Both the position numbers and the translations under genes were made by a program. From positions 1-18,057 of the forward strand of contig CAIOCC010000100.1 of the NCBI GenBank assembly GCA_903856555.1: a stretch of DNA of 18,057 nt. Direction: 5' to 3'. Position 1 is the stretch's first letter, and each line of letters begins with the position of its first letter. The DNA is from an uncultured Bacteroidota bacterium. Its GTDB lineage: Bacteria; Bacteroidota; Bacteroidia; UBA7662. Under the pieces are notes generated by a model that was given only the letters and a program-made list of their open reading frames with translations, had not been told where the DNA came from and searched no databases. Of the stretch, positions 7,965 through 15,750 are shown piece after piece.

Positions 7965-9767
7965 TTGCCTTTTTTTCAATCCACCTGGTTTCTTCGCTTG
8001 CTCCGATGGCAAGCGCCGGTAGAAGGTGTTTTGGTTTGGATACGAACCATCGGCACCCTGGCATCGGTGGCCTTGATGGTCTTGTACTTTGGGTTCCCTT
8101 TGAGCCTGGAAGGTCAATTTGAAGTCATCAATTACCAAAATTCCCTGATGGGAATTTTTGGGATTCGCTTTCTCATCCGTTGGCTCTACGCACGTTTTGG
8201 CCTGCAATTCTTGGTTTCAAGTCCTTTGGAGACCCTGCTACTGGGCCTTTGGGCTTTGGAAGGACTGTTGGCCGGAATAGGTCAACCGTGGTTTGCGACT
8301 CAAGTTGAATCCTACGATCAGCTTCTCCCCTATGCCTGGTTTGTGCACACCCTGGCGATAGGATTGGCAGGGCAAGAAATCGTTCGGCTCAGCAATTCCG
8401 TGGTCACCGTTCAACTCAAGCCGGCCGCTACCCTTATTTTTTCTTTTCTATTGTTAATTCTTGCGGGGACCGGACTTTTGATGTTACCGCAAATGAGCGT
8501 TGGTCGGTATGGACTGGGTTTTGAGGATGCCCTTTTTACCTCGGTTTCTGCGGCCTGTGTCACCGGACTGTCCACCATTGATATAGGTCAAGTACTCACG
8601 ATCAAAGGCCAATGGGTGTTGTTGGGCCTCATTCAATTGGGCGGTATCGGCATCTTGACTTTTGCCACCTTTTTTGCTCTTTTTTTGAAGAAGGGGGTGG
8701 GTATTTCCCATCAGGCGATGATCAAGGACTTTATGTCCGAAGAGACCTTGTTTGATGCCAAAAAGTTGCTTGGACAGATTATCTATTTTTCGCTTCTCTT
8801 TGAATTGGGAGGTGCCCTTTTAATTTATTTGTCTTGGCCGATGGAGGCTCCCTTTGCCGATCAACCATCCGTCAAAGCCTTTCATTCCATTTTTCATTCC
8901 GTTTCTGCCTTTAACAATGCGGGCTTTTCGTTGTACACCGCCGGTTTGGCGGAGCCTTTTCTTTACCACGCCCCCGTTCTCCGGTTGGTGGTCGCTTTGT
9001 TAATTGTTTTTGGCGGCCTAGGATTTCCGGTCCTTCGTGATCTTTTGGGTTACCGCCAAATCATAGGAAGGTTACAGGCGCCCTGGAAAAAATGGAAGCT
9101 CTCCACCCGTATATCGGTTTGGACGGCGGTGTTCTTGCTCCTATTCGGAACCTTGCTCTTTGGTTTTTTGGAGTACAGAGCAGGAGGGACGCTCGCCGGT
9201 CAGAGCACGGCACGGGTCTTGATTGACTCCTTTTTTGCGTCCGCCTCCGCTCGAACGGCGGGTTTTAATACCCTGGATGTTTTGAGTTTCGGAGTGCCCG
9301 CCTGCCTGCTCATGATCTTCTTGATGTTCATCGGTGGAGGGTCCGGCTCGACCGCGGGCGGTATCAAAACATCCACCTTTACCCTGTTGGTATTAGCTGT
9401 TTGGTCAACAATCCGTAACAAAAGACAATTGGAACTAGGCGGACGTTCCATCCCTTTTGACCTCCTCAACAAGGCCTATACCATTTTCTTTTTTGCGGCC
9501 ACCTATGTCTTTGTCTGCACCTTTGTTTTGGCGGTTTTGGAGCCCAGCATTCCCATTCTTGACCTGGTTTTTGAAGAAGTTTCAGCCTTTTGCACCGTGG
9601 GCCTAACCCGGGGCCCCACGATGGCCATGGGTTCGGCAGGCCGAGCTATTCTGATGTTATCCATGTTTGTAGGACGCGTTGGAACCCTCACCCTGGCCTT
9701 TGCCCTGGCCTCCAAAAGCGAGAACCAGAATTACAGTTACCCCAAAGCTCACGTGCTCATCGGTTAA
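7965..9767 (+). CDS. TrkH/KtrB-family potassium transporter membrane subunit
   Basis: A 600-residue polytopic membrane protein that conducts K+ (or Na+ coupled K+) into the cell. Four pore loops are visible at about even spacing: VTGLST near residue 200, NAGFSLY near 316, TAGFNTLD near 430 and TVGLTRG near 543. Each carries the selectivity-filter glycine. About 150 residues, with several extra hydrophobic segments, precede the first pore domain, making it longer than typical KtrB (about 450). The start is uncertain: TTG at 7965 is the first usable codon after in-frame stops at 7926 and 7935, and no ATG follows until the second hydrophobic segment. No TrkA/KtrA regulatory subunit gene is adjacent. 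It lies 10 bases after the kinase gene and ends 18 bases before a convergent gene. Confidence 0.9.
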   Translation: MPFFQSTWFLRLLRWQAPVEGVLVWIRTIGTLASVALMVLYFGFPLSLEGQFEVINYQNSLMGIFGIRFLIRWLYARFGLQFLVSSPLETLLLGLWALEGLLAGIGQPWFATQVESYDQLLPYAWFVHTLAIGLAGQEIVRLSNSVVTVQLKPAATLIFSFLLLILAGTGLLMLPQMSVGRYGLGFEDALFTSVSAACVTGLSTIDIGQVLTIKGQWVLLGLIQLGGIGILTFATFFALFLKKGVGISHQAMIKDFMSEETLFDAKKLLGQIIYFSLLFELGGALLIYLSWPMEAPFADQPSVKAFHSIFHSVSAFNNAGFSLYTAGLAEPFLYHAPVLRLVVALLIVFGGLGFPVLRDLLGYRQIIGRLQAPWKKWKLSTRISVWTAVFLLLFGTLLFGFLEYRAGGTLAGQSTARVLIDSFFASASARTAGFNTLDVLSFGVPACLLMIFLMFIGGGSGSTAGGIKTSTFTLLVLAVWSTIRNKRQLELGGRSIPFDLLNKAYTIFFFAATYVFVCTFVLAVLEPSIPILDLVFEEVSAFCTVGLTRGPTMAMGSAGRAILMLSMFVGRVGTLTLAFALASKSENQNYSYPKAHVLIG

Positions 9768-9785
9768 GAAGAGCGAGGGGATGGG

Positions 9786-11033
9786 CTAGGATTGGCGAAT
9801 GGCTTCAACCGGATCCATGCGACCGGCCCGGACTGCCGGCAAAACACCTGCGATCAAGCCAATCAACGCCGATATCACACAGGCGGTGGCTACATTTTGC
9901 CAAAGCAGAACCAATTCTTGGTCCAACCAGGCGTTGAGGACCAAAACCAACAGGCCAACCCCGACCAAACCCACGATCCCCCCCATCAAACTCAGGACGA
10001 CCGATTCGATCAAAAACTGCAAAATGACAAAGGAACGCCGGGCGCCCAGGGCCATTTGGATACCAATTTGGGGGGTCCGTTCGTAGACCGATACAAACAT
10101 GATGTTGGCAATCCCAAAACCGCCCACTAACAACGAAAATCCACCGACCAGCCAACCAATGATCCCGAGGGTGGCAAAGGTGTTTTGGAGTTGATTGGCG
10201 ATGAGTGAAAGTTGATTGAGGGCAAAATTATCTTCTTTGCGGGGGGATAGCCGGCGTATGGCCCTCATGTGGCCCTTCAATTCGGCTTTGAACTCGGAAG
10301 CAGGCACGCCCGATCCCGGTTTGGTGATTAAGAGAGGATAAAAATCTTCAAAACGACTGCCCTTGGTTTTGCGTAGCCACTGCAAAGGCAGTAGAACGAC
10401 CTCATCCAGGCTGGTATTGGCTGAATTGTTCCCTTCCAATCGAACGACACCGACCACTAGGGCCTTCTGGCCCATGGCTCGTAGGCTGCGCCCAATGGCT
10501 AGCTCGGAGCTCCCAAACAAATCCTTGGCCAATTGAGCGCCCAAGACCACCCTTCGAGCACCGGCAGCCGATTCAGAAGGCTGAAAAAAACGCCCTCGCT
10601 CCAATTCAAAGGATCTCAGTTGGGGGTAATCGTGGGATACGGCATAGGCCTTGACCTGGTTGCGAACGCGGCCAGGGGCAGTGAGTTTATCCAATTCCAG
10701 GTCCACCATCATGGCCACTTTGGCCCGGTTGCGGCTGCGCTGTTGCAATTCAACAAATTCGCGGTACGATGGTTGGGGCCTGGCCATGTATTTCCACCAA
10801 GGGTATTCGGAATTGAAGCCCCAGGGCCACTTTTCGACATAAACCACATCGTTCCCCAGATTGGCAAGGGAGCTACGGATCTGCAATTCCCAGGAGTCCA
10901 CCAAGGTAAAAACCGTGATGACCGTGAAAATTCCGATCGAAATCCCCAACAAGGACAGGAAGGTCCGCAAACGATTGGACCAAAGCGAAAAAAAGGCCAT
11001 CCTGGCCCCTTCTCGAAAGGGAAACAACCCCAT
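9786..11033 (-). CDS. MacB/FtsX-type ABC transporter permease
   Basis: A 415-residue inner-membrane permease of the MacB type. The first membrane segment is at about residues 24-46 (LSLLGISIGIFTVITVFTLV). A periplasmic MacB_PCD-like domain of about 230 residues follows, then three C-terminal segments including the conserved GGFGIANIMFVSVYERTPQI and MALGARR, and it ends in AGRMDPVEAIRQS. It has no ATPase domain, so a separate ATPase is needed; the MacB/LolD-like ATPase at 13855-14598 is a candidate but is not adjacent. The substrate cannot be told (macrolide, lipoprotein and peptide exporters share this fold). The ATG at 11033 is chosen over an in-frame TTG at 11060, which would extend the leader toward queA. 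Confidence 0.88.
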   Translation of the reverse strand: MGLFPFREGARMAFFSLWSNRLRTFLSLLGISIGIFTVITVFTLVDSWELQIRSSLANLGNDVVYVEKWPWGFNSEYPWWKYMARPQPSYREFVELQQRSRNRAKVAMMVDLELDKLTAPGRVRNQVKAYAVSHDYPQLRSFELERGRFFQPSESAAGARRVVLGAQLAKDLFGSSELAIGRSLRAMGQKALVVGVVRLEGNNSANTSLDEVVLLPLQWLRKTKGSRFEDFYPLLITKPGSGVPASEFKAELKGHMRAIRRLSPRKEDNFALNQLSLIANQLQNTFATLGIIGWLVGGFSLLVGGFGIANIMFVSVYERTPQIGIQMALGARRSFVILQFLIESVVLSLMGGIVGLVGVGLLVLVLNAWLDQELVLLWQNVATACVISALIGLIAGVLPAVRAGRMDPVEAIRQS

Positions 11034-11091
11034 GCCTGTTTTTGAAACTGGACCCTGCAAAACGATTCGGATTAACGCCTCAAGTTTACAT

Positions 11092-11099
11092 TATCTTTG
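11092..11099 (+). promoter_or_regulatory. Candidate queA promoter (-7 element)
   Basis: TATCTTTG is a full match to the Bacteroidota -7 consensus TAnnTTTG. It lies 29 bases before the TTG start of queA, giving a predicted leader of about 23-25 bases. A clear TTG at -33 is not seen (TTA at 11072-11074 with a 17-base gap is the nearest). The position also argues against starting queA at the upstream TTG at 11042. Confidence 0.5.
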
Positions 11100-11128
11100 G
11101 CCTTTCTTCCCAAAAAACACCCCTGCCC

Positions 11129-12178
11129 TTGAAATTATCCGAATTTAAGTTCGAGCTCCCCTCCAGCCTGATCGCTGCCCAACCGCTGCCCAACCGGGAT
11201 GATTCTCGGATGATGGTCATCAACCGCAAAACCCAAACCATCGAACACCGGCAATTTCGGGATATCCTGGACCTGTTCGGCGAAGGCGATAGCTTGGTTT
11301 TGAACAATTCCAAAGTCTTCCGGGCCCGCATGTATGGCAACAAAGAGAAGACCGGTGCCATGATCGAAGTCTTTTTGCTGAGAGAATTGAACGCATCAAT
11401 GCGCATGTGGGATGCCTTGGTCGATCCGGCCCGGAAAATTCGGGTAGGCAACAAGCTTTATTTTGGAGAAAACGACGAGTTAATCGCCGAAGTGGTGGAC
11501 AATACCACCTCCCGCGGCAGGACCATTCGATTCATTTTTGATGGTGATGACGAAGGTTACCGCAAAGCCCTCACCACCTTTGGAGAAACACCTCTGCCCA
11601 AGGAAATGGGAAGGGAGGTACAGCCCGAAGACGAGGAACGCTACCAAACCATTTTTGCCAAGAGGATTGGCGCAGTTGCTGCTCCTACAGCCGGCATGCA
11701 TTTTAGCAGGGCGGTTCTCAAGCGCATGGAATTGAAAGGTATCGAAACCCCCGAAATCACATTGCACGTTGGTCTCGGTGTCTTTAAACCGGTTGAGGTC
11801 GAAGATCTTACCAAGCACAAGCCTGAATCCGAATTCTTTGAGGTGGATGAAAACGCGGCCCAAGTCATCAACCGCAGCCTCATGAACAATCACCGTGTTT
11901 GTGCGGTAGGAACCACGACGCTTCGGGCCTTGGAAGCTTCCATGTCAGCCGGTCGCAAAGTCAAACCGACCACCGGTTGGACCGATAAATTCATGTTTCC
12001 TCCGCATAACTTTCAGTTAGCAGATTCCCTTTTGACGAATTTTCAATTACCGGAATCCACCTCCTTGATGATTGCCTCTTCTTTTGCAGGTCAAGAATTT
12101 TTGCGCGAAGTCTACCGCGTGGCCATCAGCGAAAAATATCGTTTTTTTGCCTACGGGGACGCGCTGCTGATTCTTTGA
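11129..12178 (+). CDS. queA: S-adenosylmethionine:tRNA ribosyltransferase-isomerase QueA
   Basis: A 349-residue enzyme that transfers and isomerises the ribosyl part of S-adenosylmethionine onto preQ1-modified tRNA, forming epoxyqueuosine in the queuosine pathway. Diagnostic blocks are PLPNRDDSRMMVINR, LVLNNSKVFRARM, AAPTAGMHFS, TLHVGLGVFKPV, VGTTTLRALEA and NFQLPESTSLMIASSFAG. Length is normal for the family. A TTG at 11129 is taken as the start because MKLSEFKFELP is the usual beginning of Bacteroidota QueA, and a promoter-like -7 element lies just upstream. The frame is open to another TTG at 11042, but those residues do not resemble QueA. No other queuosine gene is in the window. Confidence 0.94.
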   Translation: MKLSEFKFELPSSLIAAQPLPNRDDSRMMVINRKTQTIEHRQFRDILDLFGEGDSLVLNNSKVFRARMYGNKEKTGAMIEVFLLRELNASMRMWDALVDPARKIRVGNKLYFGENDELIAEVVDNTTSRGRTIRFIFDGDDEGYRKALTTFGETPLPKEMGREVQPEDEERYQTIFAKRIGAVAAPTAGMHFSRAVLKRMELKGIETPEITLHVGLGVFKPVEVEDLTKHKPESEFFEVDENAAQVINRSLMNNHRVCAVGTTTLRALEASMSAGRKVKPTTGWTDKFMFPPHNFQLADSLLTNFQLPESTSLMIASSFAGQEFLREVYRVAISEKYRFFAYGDALLIL

Positions 12179-12259
12179 TTGCGTTCCGAGCACACTATGA
12201 TTGAGCTCCTGTCTCATCTATTGCAATCCTAGTCCTCTTCAATATTTTAATTTTTCCGC

Positions 12260-12979
12260 ATGGAATGGTTGGTCTCCTTGTTAACCCTTACAATCCTGGA
12301 AATCGTCCTAGGAATTGATAACATTATCTTTATTTCGATTCTAACCGATAAGCTCCCGGCCGTGGAGCGTCGCAAAATTCAGCGTCTGGGCTTGCTCCTG
12401 GCCCTTGGATTCAGAATCATTTTGTTGTTGAGCATTAGCTGGTTGCTTGGCCTAACCGAGGCCCTCTTTACCCTGGGACCTTGGTCCCCTAGTACCAAGG
12501 ATTTGGTGCTATTGGGCGGCGGACTTTTCCTACTCGCCAAAACGACCTCCGAATTACATTCCAAAGTCAACCACTTGGAGCACCGAGGAGAACACCCCGA
12601 CGAGGCCCCCTCCAAAAAGAAAAGCGCCAAAGCCGGGACTTGGCTGATTGCCCAAATTGTTTTGATTGACATGGTCTTTTCGTTTGACTCCATTTTGACA
12701 GCCATAGGCCTCAGCGATCAAATTCAGGTAATGATTGCCGCCATTATCATTTCGATGGGCGTCATGCTCGCCTTGGCAGATCAAATTGGGCAATTCATCC
12801 AAAAGCAACCTTCGCTCCAAATTCTGGCACTCTCCTTCTTGATGTTGATTGGATTTATGCTTCTGGTGGAAGGTTTCCACTTCGAAGTGCCCAAAGGTTA
12901 TTTGTATTTCGCTTTGGCCTTTTCGACCACGGTGGAACTCTTGCGTCAGCGCTTTGAGCGCAAGCAACCCAATTCCTAG
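12260..12979 (+). CDS. TerC-family integral membrane protein
   Basis: A 239-residue membrane protein of the TerC family (Alx/YgdQ-like). The two internal family motifs are visible: EIVLGIDNIIFISI near residue 14 and DMVFSFDSILTAIG near 137, each with the membrane-embedded acidic residues. About seven hydrophobic segments are separated by a charged cytoplasmic loop (HRGEHPDEAPSKKKSAKAG). Family members are linked to manganese export, metal homeostasis and tellurite resistance; which applies here cannot be told. The ATG at 12260 begins directly with the first membrane segment. It starts 81 bases after queA and may share its transcript. The spacer shows no clear terminator or promoter. Confidence 0.9.
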   Translation: MEWLVSLLTLTILEIVLGIDNIIFISILTDKLPAVERRKIQRLGLLLALGFRIILLLSISWLLGLTEALFTLGPWSPSTKDLVLLGGGLFLLAKTTSELHSKVNHLEHRGEHPDEAPSKKKSAKAGTWLIAQIVLIDMVFSFDSILTAIGLSDQIQVMIAAIIISMGVMLALADQIGQFIQKQPSLQILALSFLMLIGFMLLVEGFHFEVPKGYLYFALAFSTTVELLRQRFERKQPNS

Positions 12980-13017
12980 GAAACCGTCCCGCATTCTCAG
13001 GGACCGGATGTCCTTGC

Positions 13018-13239
13018 TTAGTATTCGTCTTCGTTAAAAAAGAAATCGTCCTTGGTCGGATAATCCGGCCAGATTTCTTCAATCGTTTCGTACGGTTCCC
13101 CGTCGTCTTCGAGTTCCTGTAAATTTTCGATGACCTCCATGGGGGCCCCTGACCGAATGGCGTAATCGATCAGTTCCTCCTTGGTGGCGGGCCAAGGGGC
13201 GTCTTCGAGGTGAGAAGCCAATTCGAGCGTCCAATACAT
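13018..13239 (-). CDS. DUF2795-family small acidic protein
   Basis: A 73-residue, strongly acidic protein. The sequence begins MYWTLELASHLEDAPWP, continues through ELIDYAIRSGAP and ENLQELEDDGE, and ends in KDDFFFNEDEY. This closely matches a DUF2795 protein that is nearly invariant across Bacteroidota; the function is not known. The ATG at 13239 is chosen because the family starts here, and a promoter-like TTG/TAnnTTTG pair lies directly upstream. The frame remains open back into the adenosyltransferase gene, but that part is not coding. It is last in the minus-strand block and convergent with terC. Confidence 0.9.
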   Translation of the reverse strand: MYWTLELASHLEDAPWPATKEELIDYAIRSGAPMEVIENLQELEDDGEPYETIEEIWPDYPTKDDFFFNEDEY

Positions 13240-13259
13240 AGGTAATTTTGAATTGTAGG

Positions 13260-13289
13260 CAAAGATAGACGATTCGTGCAACCAGTCAA
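13260..13289 (-). promoter_or_regulatory. Promoter of the DUF2795 gene
   Basis: On the minus strand TTG (13287-13289) and TATCTTTG (13260-13267) are separated by exactly 19 bases, a complete match to the Bacteroidota promoter TTG-N19-TAnnTTTG. Transcription would begin around 13254, about 15 bases before the ATG. The -33 element overlaps the stop codon of the adenosyltransferase gene. This is the best promoter match in the window. Confidence 0.75.
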
Positions 13290-13858
13290 GTCCCCCGCGC
13301 AGGGTTCCACAAGGTGGCTTCGCAACCCCTGGCACGGAGTATATCCCGGGCCAGGACAAAGAAATAATCCGATAACCGATTCAGGGTGATGATGACCGGG
13401 GCCAGCCGGTCGCCCTCCTCGGGAAGGGATTCGGTCAAGGCCACGGCTTGTCGCTCGGCCCGTCGGCAGACGGTACGGACGACCTGGCACATGGCTGAAA
13501 CCGGATGACCCCCGGACAAGATAAAATTCCGGAGGGGCGGCAGCTCGGCATCCATACGGTCCATTTCCAATTCCATGGCTGGCACCAAATCAACCGGGAT
13601 GGCCGGAAGTTTCCAGGCCTGGACCTGCTGTGCATTTTCGGCCGCCAAATGCGATCCCAGGGTGAACAAGGCTTCCTGGATTCGGGTCAGGAGGTCACGG
13701 TAGGTCTCCATGCCTTCCTGCTCTTTGAGCAGCCCAATCCAGGCATTCAGCTCATCGATGGTGCCGTAAGCCTCGAGCCGGGGGTCCGATTTGGAAACCC
13801 GTTGTCCTCCAAGCAAGGAGCTTTGACCAGCATCCCCGGTTTTGGTATAAATTTTCAT
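13286..13858 (-). CDS. Cob(I)alamin adenosyltransferase, PduO type
   Basis: A 190-residue helical-bundle enzyme that moves the adenosyl group of ATP onto cob(I)alamin to make coenzyme B12. The N-terminal ATP-binding block is intact (MKIYTKTGDAGQSSLLGG, then SKSDPRLEAYGTIDELNAWIG). C-terminal family motifs are present: NFILSGG, CRRAERQAV, and LNRLSDYFFVLAR. Its start overlaps the stop of the ABC ATPase gene in an ATGA, so translation is probably coupled. No other cobalamin gene is nearby; salvage of B12 is a plausible context but is not shown by this window. Confidence 0.95.
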   Translation of the reverse strand: MKIYTKTGDAGQSSLLGGQRVSKSDPRLEAYGTIDELNAWIGLLKEQEGMETYRDLLTRIQEALFTLGSHLAAENAQQVQAWKLPAIPVDLVPAMELEMDRMDAELPPLRNFILSGGHPVSAMCQVVRTVCRRAERQAVALTESLPEEGDRLAPVIITLNRLSDYFFVLARDILRARGCEATLWNPARGT

Positions 13859-14598
13859 GCAGGATCGTTCAGGGGCGATGGTGAAGTCGAACCAACGCGC
13901 TGGGGTTTTTGGTTTTGATCGGATTCGACCACCCCGTCTTTGAGGCGGACCATTCGATGGGCGTGCCGAGCGATGTCTTCTTCGTGGGTTACCAAAACGA
14001 TGGTATTGCCCAAGGCATGAATCGTAGCAAAAAGTTCCATGATTTCGATGGATGTCTTGGAATCCAGATTACCGGTGGGCTCATCGGCCAAAATCAAGGA
14101 AGGTCGATTGACCAATGCACGGGCCACCGCCACGCGCTGCCGTTGGCCCCCGGATAACTCGTTGGGCTTGTGAGAAACCCGATCTCCTAGACCCACTTGG
14201 TTCAGAACCTCGAGTGCTCTTTCTCGGCGTTGGGCTTCTGAAACCCCGGCATAAATGAGTGGCAACGCCACGTTGTCCAAGGCCGACAAGCGGGGCAGTA
14301 GATTAAACGTTTGAAAGACAAATCCTATTTCTTTGTTACGAATCTGCGCCAATTGATTATCGCTCAAACCAGCAACGTCTTGGCCGTTGAGCCAATAAGA
14401 ACCGGCGCTGGGAGAATCCAGGCAACCAATCAAATTCATCAAGGTCGATTTCCCAGAACCCGAAGGCCCCATCAAGGCCACATACTCGTTGCGCTCGATG
14501 CTCAAATCCACCCCACGAAGGGCGTAGATGGTTTCATCCCCCATCCGGTACAATCGTTGGATTCCCTGCAGAGCGATGACCGTGCTATCCTGAATCAT
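13855..14598 (-). CDS. ABC transporter ATPase, MacB/LolD type
   Basis: A 247-residue nucleotide-binding subunit. Walker A is GPSGSGKST (44-52), the Q-loop is VFQTFNLLPRLSALDNV (from about 94), the ABC signature is LSGGQ (148-152), Walker B is LILADEP (168-174), and a VTHEE switch histidine follows near 205. The YRMGDETIYALRGVDL start is typical of the MacB/LolD group, which energises FtsX-like permeases. A polar Ser/Pro-rich tail of about 20 residues ends it. No permease is adjacent; the only one in the window is at 9786-11033. Both ends show ATGA overlaps, with gatC upstream and the adenosyltransferase downstream. Confidence 0.95.
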   Translation of the reverse strand: MIQDSTVIALQGIQRLYRMGDETIYALRGVDLSIERNEYVALMGPSGSGKSTLMNLIGCLDSPSAGSYWLNGQDVAGLSDNQLAQIRNKEIGFVFQTFNLLPRLSALDNVALPLIYAGVSEAQRRERALEVLNQVGLGDRVSHKPNELSGGQRQRVAVARALVNRPSLILADEPTGNLDSKTSIEIMELFATIHALGNTIVLVTHEEDIARHAHRMVRLKDGVVESDQNQKPQRVGSTSPSPLNDPA

Positions 14599-14894
14599 CC
14601 GCCGGATTTCTTGAGGACTTTGGGGACCCGGAAATAATCAGAATCCTTGGATGGGGCGTTCATGAGGGCCTCCTCATGGTTGGTTTCGGCGATGACCCGA
14701 TCTTCACGGGGCGGCAAGCCGTTTTCATTCATGTAAACCAACGGAGCGACCCCTTCGGTGGGGGCCTGATCCAAAACCCTGGCGTATTCCAGGAAACGAT
14801 TCATGTCTTCGAGCATGGCATCGGCCCGATCCGGGTCCCATTCCAAACGGGCCAGGTGGGTGATGCGCTCCAGAGTTTCGAGGTTGACCTTCAT
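14595..14894 (-). CDS. gatC: Asp-tRNA(Asn)/Glu-tRNA(Gln) amidotransferase subunit C
   Basis: A 99-residue protein of the GatC family, the small subunit that clamps GatA to GatB in the complex converting misacylated Glu-tRNA(Gln) or Asp-tRNA(Asn) to the correct amide. The N-terminal ETLERITHLARLEWD helix, the central MLEDMNRFLEYARVLDQ segment, and the NGLPPREDRVI and DSDYFRVPKVLKK blocks are characteristic. The ATG at 14894 is chosen because the family starts with this helix and because it lies 4 bases after the plsC stop; the longer frame would run back into plsC. gatA and gatB are not in the window. Confidence 0.93.
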   Translation of the reverse strand: MKVNLETLERITHLARLEWDPDRADAMLEDMNRFLEYARVLDQAPTEGVAPLVYMNENGLPPREDRVIAETNHEEALMNAPSKDSDYFRVPKVLKKSGG

Positions 14895-14898
14895 GTGC

Positions 14899-15711
14899 TT
14901 AGCGTTGTGTAGTCGATACGATGGGGGCGGTACGGGACAAATCTTCGGCAATGCTATCGAAGCAACGATTGCGCAGACTCCTTTCGTCCGTGTTGAGCTC
15001 GGTAACGTTCAAAGGTTCCAACAACCGAACCCGGCACAATCCGGGACGCAAAAAATGATAGGGGCATTCGGGGAGTATTTTCCACGTATCGGGCAAAGAT
15101 ACGGGCAAGATCGTAGCCCCTTGCTGAAGAGCCATTGCAAAGGGTGAAACCCGGAAAGGCGTCATGTGGGGAGCCTGCGCCAAAATCCCTCCCTCCGGAA
15201 AGACCACAACGGCGGAACCGCGGGTCCAAAATGCCTCGGCCCGCTTGTAGGCCTTCACCGATCCTTGGGCCGAACCGCGGGGGATGGCAATGTCCATGGT
15301 CCGAAAAAAATGTCGAAAAAACGGAATGCGTAGAAGTTCAGACTTCGCAACAAAATGCAAATCCAGCGGGAGTGCGGCGGCCAAAACCGGAATATCCAAA
15401 TACGAAAAATGGTTCGCCACCACCAGGAGTCTGCCGGAATCCAAAGGCACCTTGCCTTCCAAACGAATACGGATGCCAAACAAAACGGCAATACTGCGAG
15501 CCCAAACGGCGCGCCACTTCAGGGCCCATTTGTAGCGACGACTGTCCACCATGCACCAACGAAAAAAAGGGTACGATAACCCAAAAAAGAGTCCAAAGTA
15601 AAATAAACACAGGTAGGCTCTGAACCGGTAGTAACCAAAACGCCACGGGTATTGTCGTATGCTTTGGTATAGTTCGTCGGCGCTTTGGGGAAAGGGGCCT
15701 GAAAGGGGCAT
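14899..15711 (-). CDS. 1-acyl-sn-glycerol-3-phosphate acyltransferase (PlsC family)
   Basis: A 270-residue membrane-associated acyltransferase that adds the second acyl chain to lysophosphatidic acid, giving phosphatidic acid for phospholipids. The catalytic HX4D motif is NHFSYLD with His101 and Asp106. A phosphate-binding block, FPEGGI, follows, and PVSLPDTW lies further on. A hydrophobic segment at about residues 33-50 anchors the N-terminus. Other PlsC-domain acyltransferases, for example for ornithine lipids, are possible but less likely. The ATG at 15711 is preferred to the preceding GTG codon. It is first in the minus-strand block with gatC and is divergent from trpS, with only 39 bases between. 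Confidence 0.9.
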   Translation of the reverse strand: MPLSGPFPQSADELYQSIRQYPWRFGYYRFRAYLCLFYFGLFFGLSYPFFRWCMVDSRRYKWALKWRAVWARSIAVLFGIRIRLEGKVPLDSGRLLVVANHFSYLDIPVLAAALPLDLHFVAKSELLRIPFFRHFFRTMDIAIPRGSAQGSVKAYKRAEAFWTRGSAVVVFPEGGILAQAPHMTPFRVSPFAMALQQGATILPVSLPDTWKILPECPYHFLRPGLCRVRLLEPLNVTELNTDERSLRNRCFDSIAEDLSRTAPIVSTTQR

Positions 15712-15750
15712 CACGGGTCAAGATAAGGCGCCCACCCCGTATTTTGCACC

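Noticed and set aside
12986..13004. Hairpin between the convergent terC and DUF2795 genes
   Set aside because: Only a 5-bp stem with a 9-base loop and no T-run on either side.
15712..15750. Divergent promoters for plsC and trpS
   Set aside because: Both strands have TAnnTTG, one T short of the -7 consensus, and no TTG at the -33 distance; too weak to annotate.
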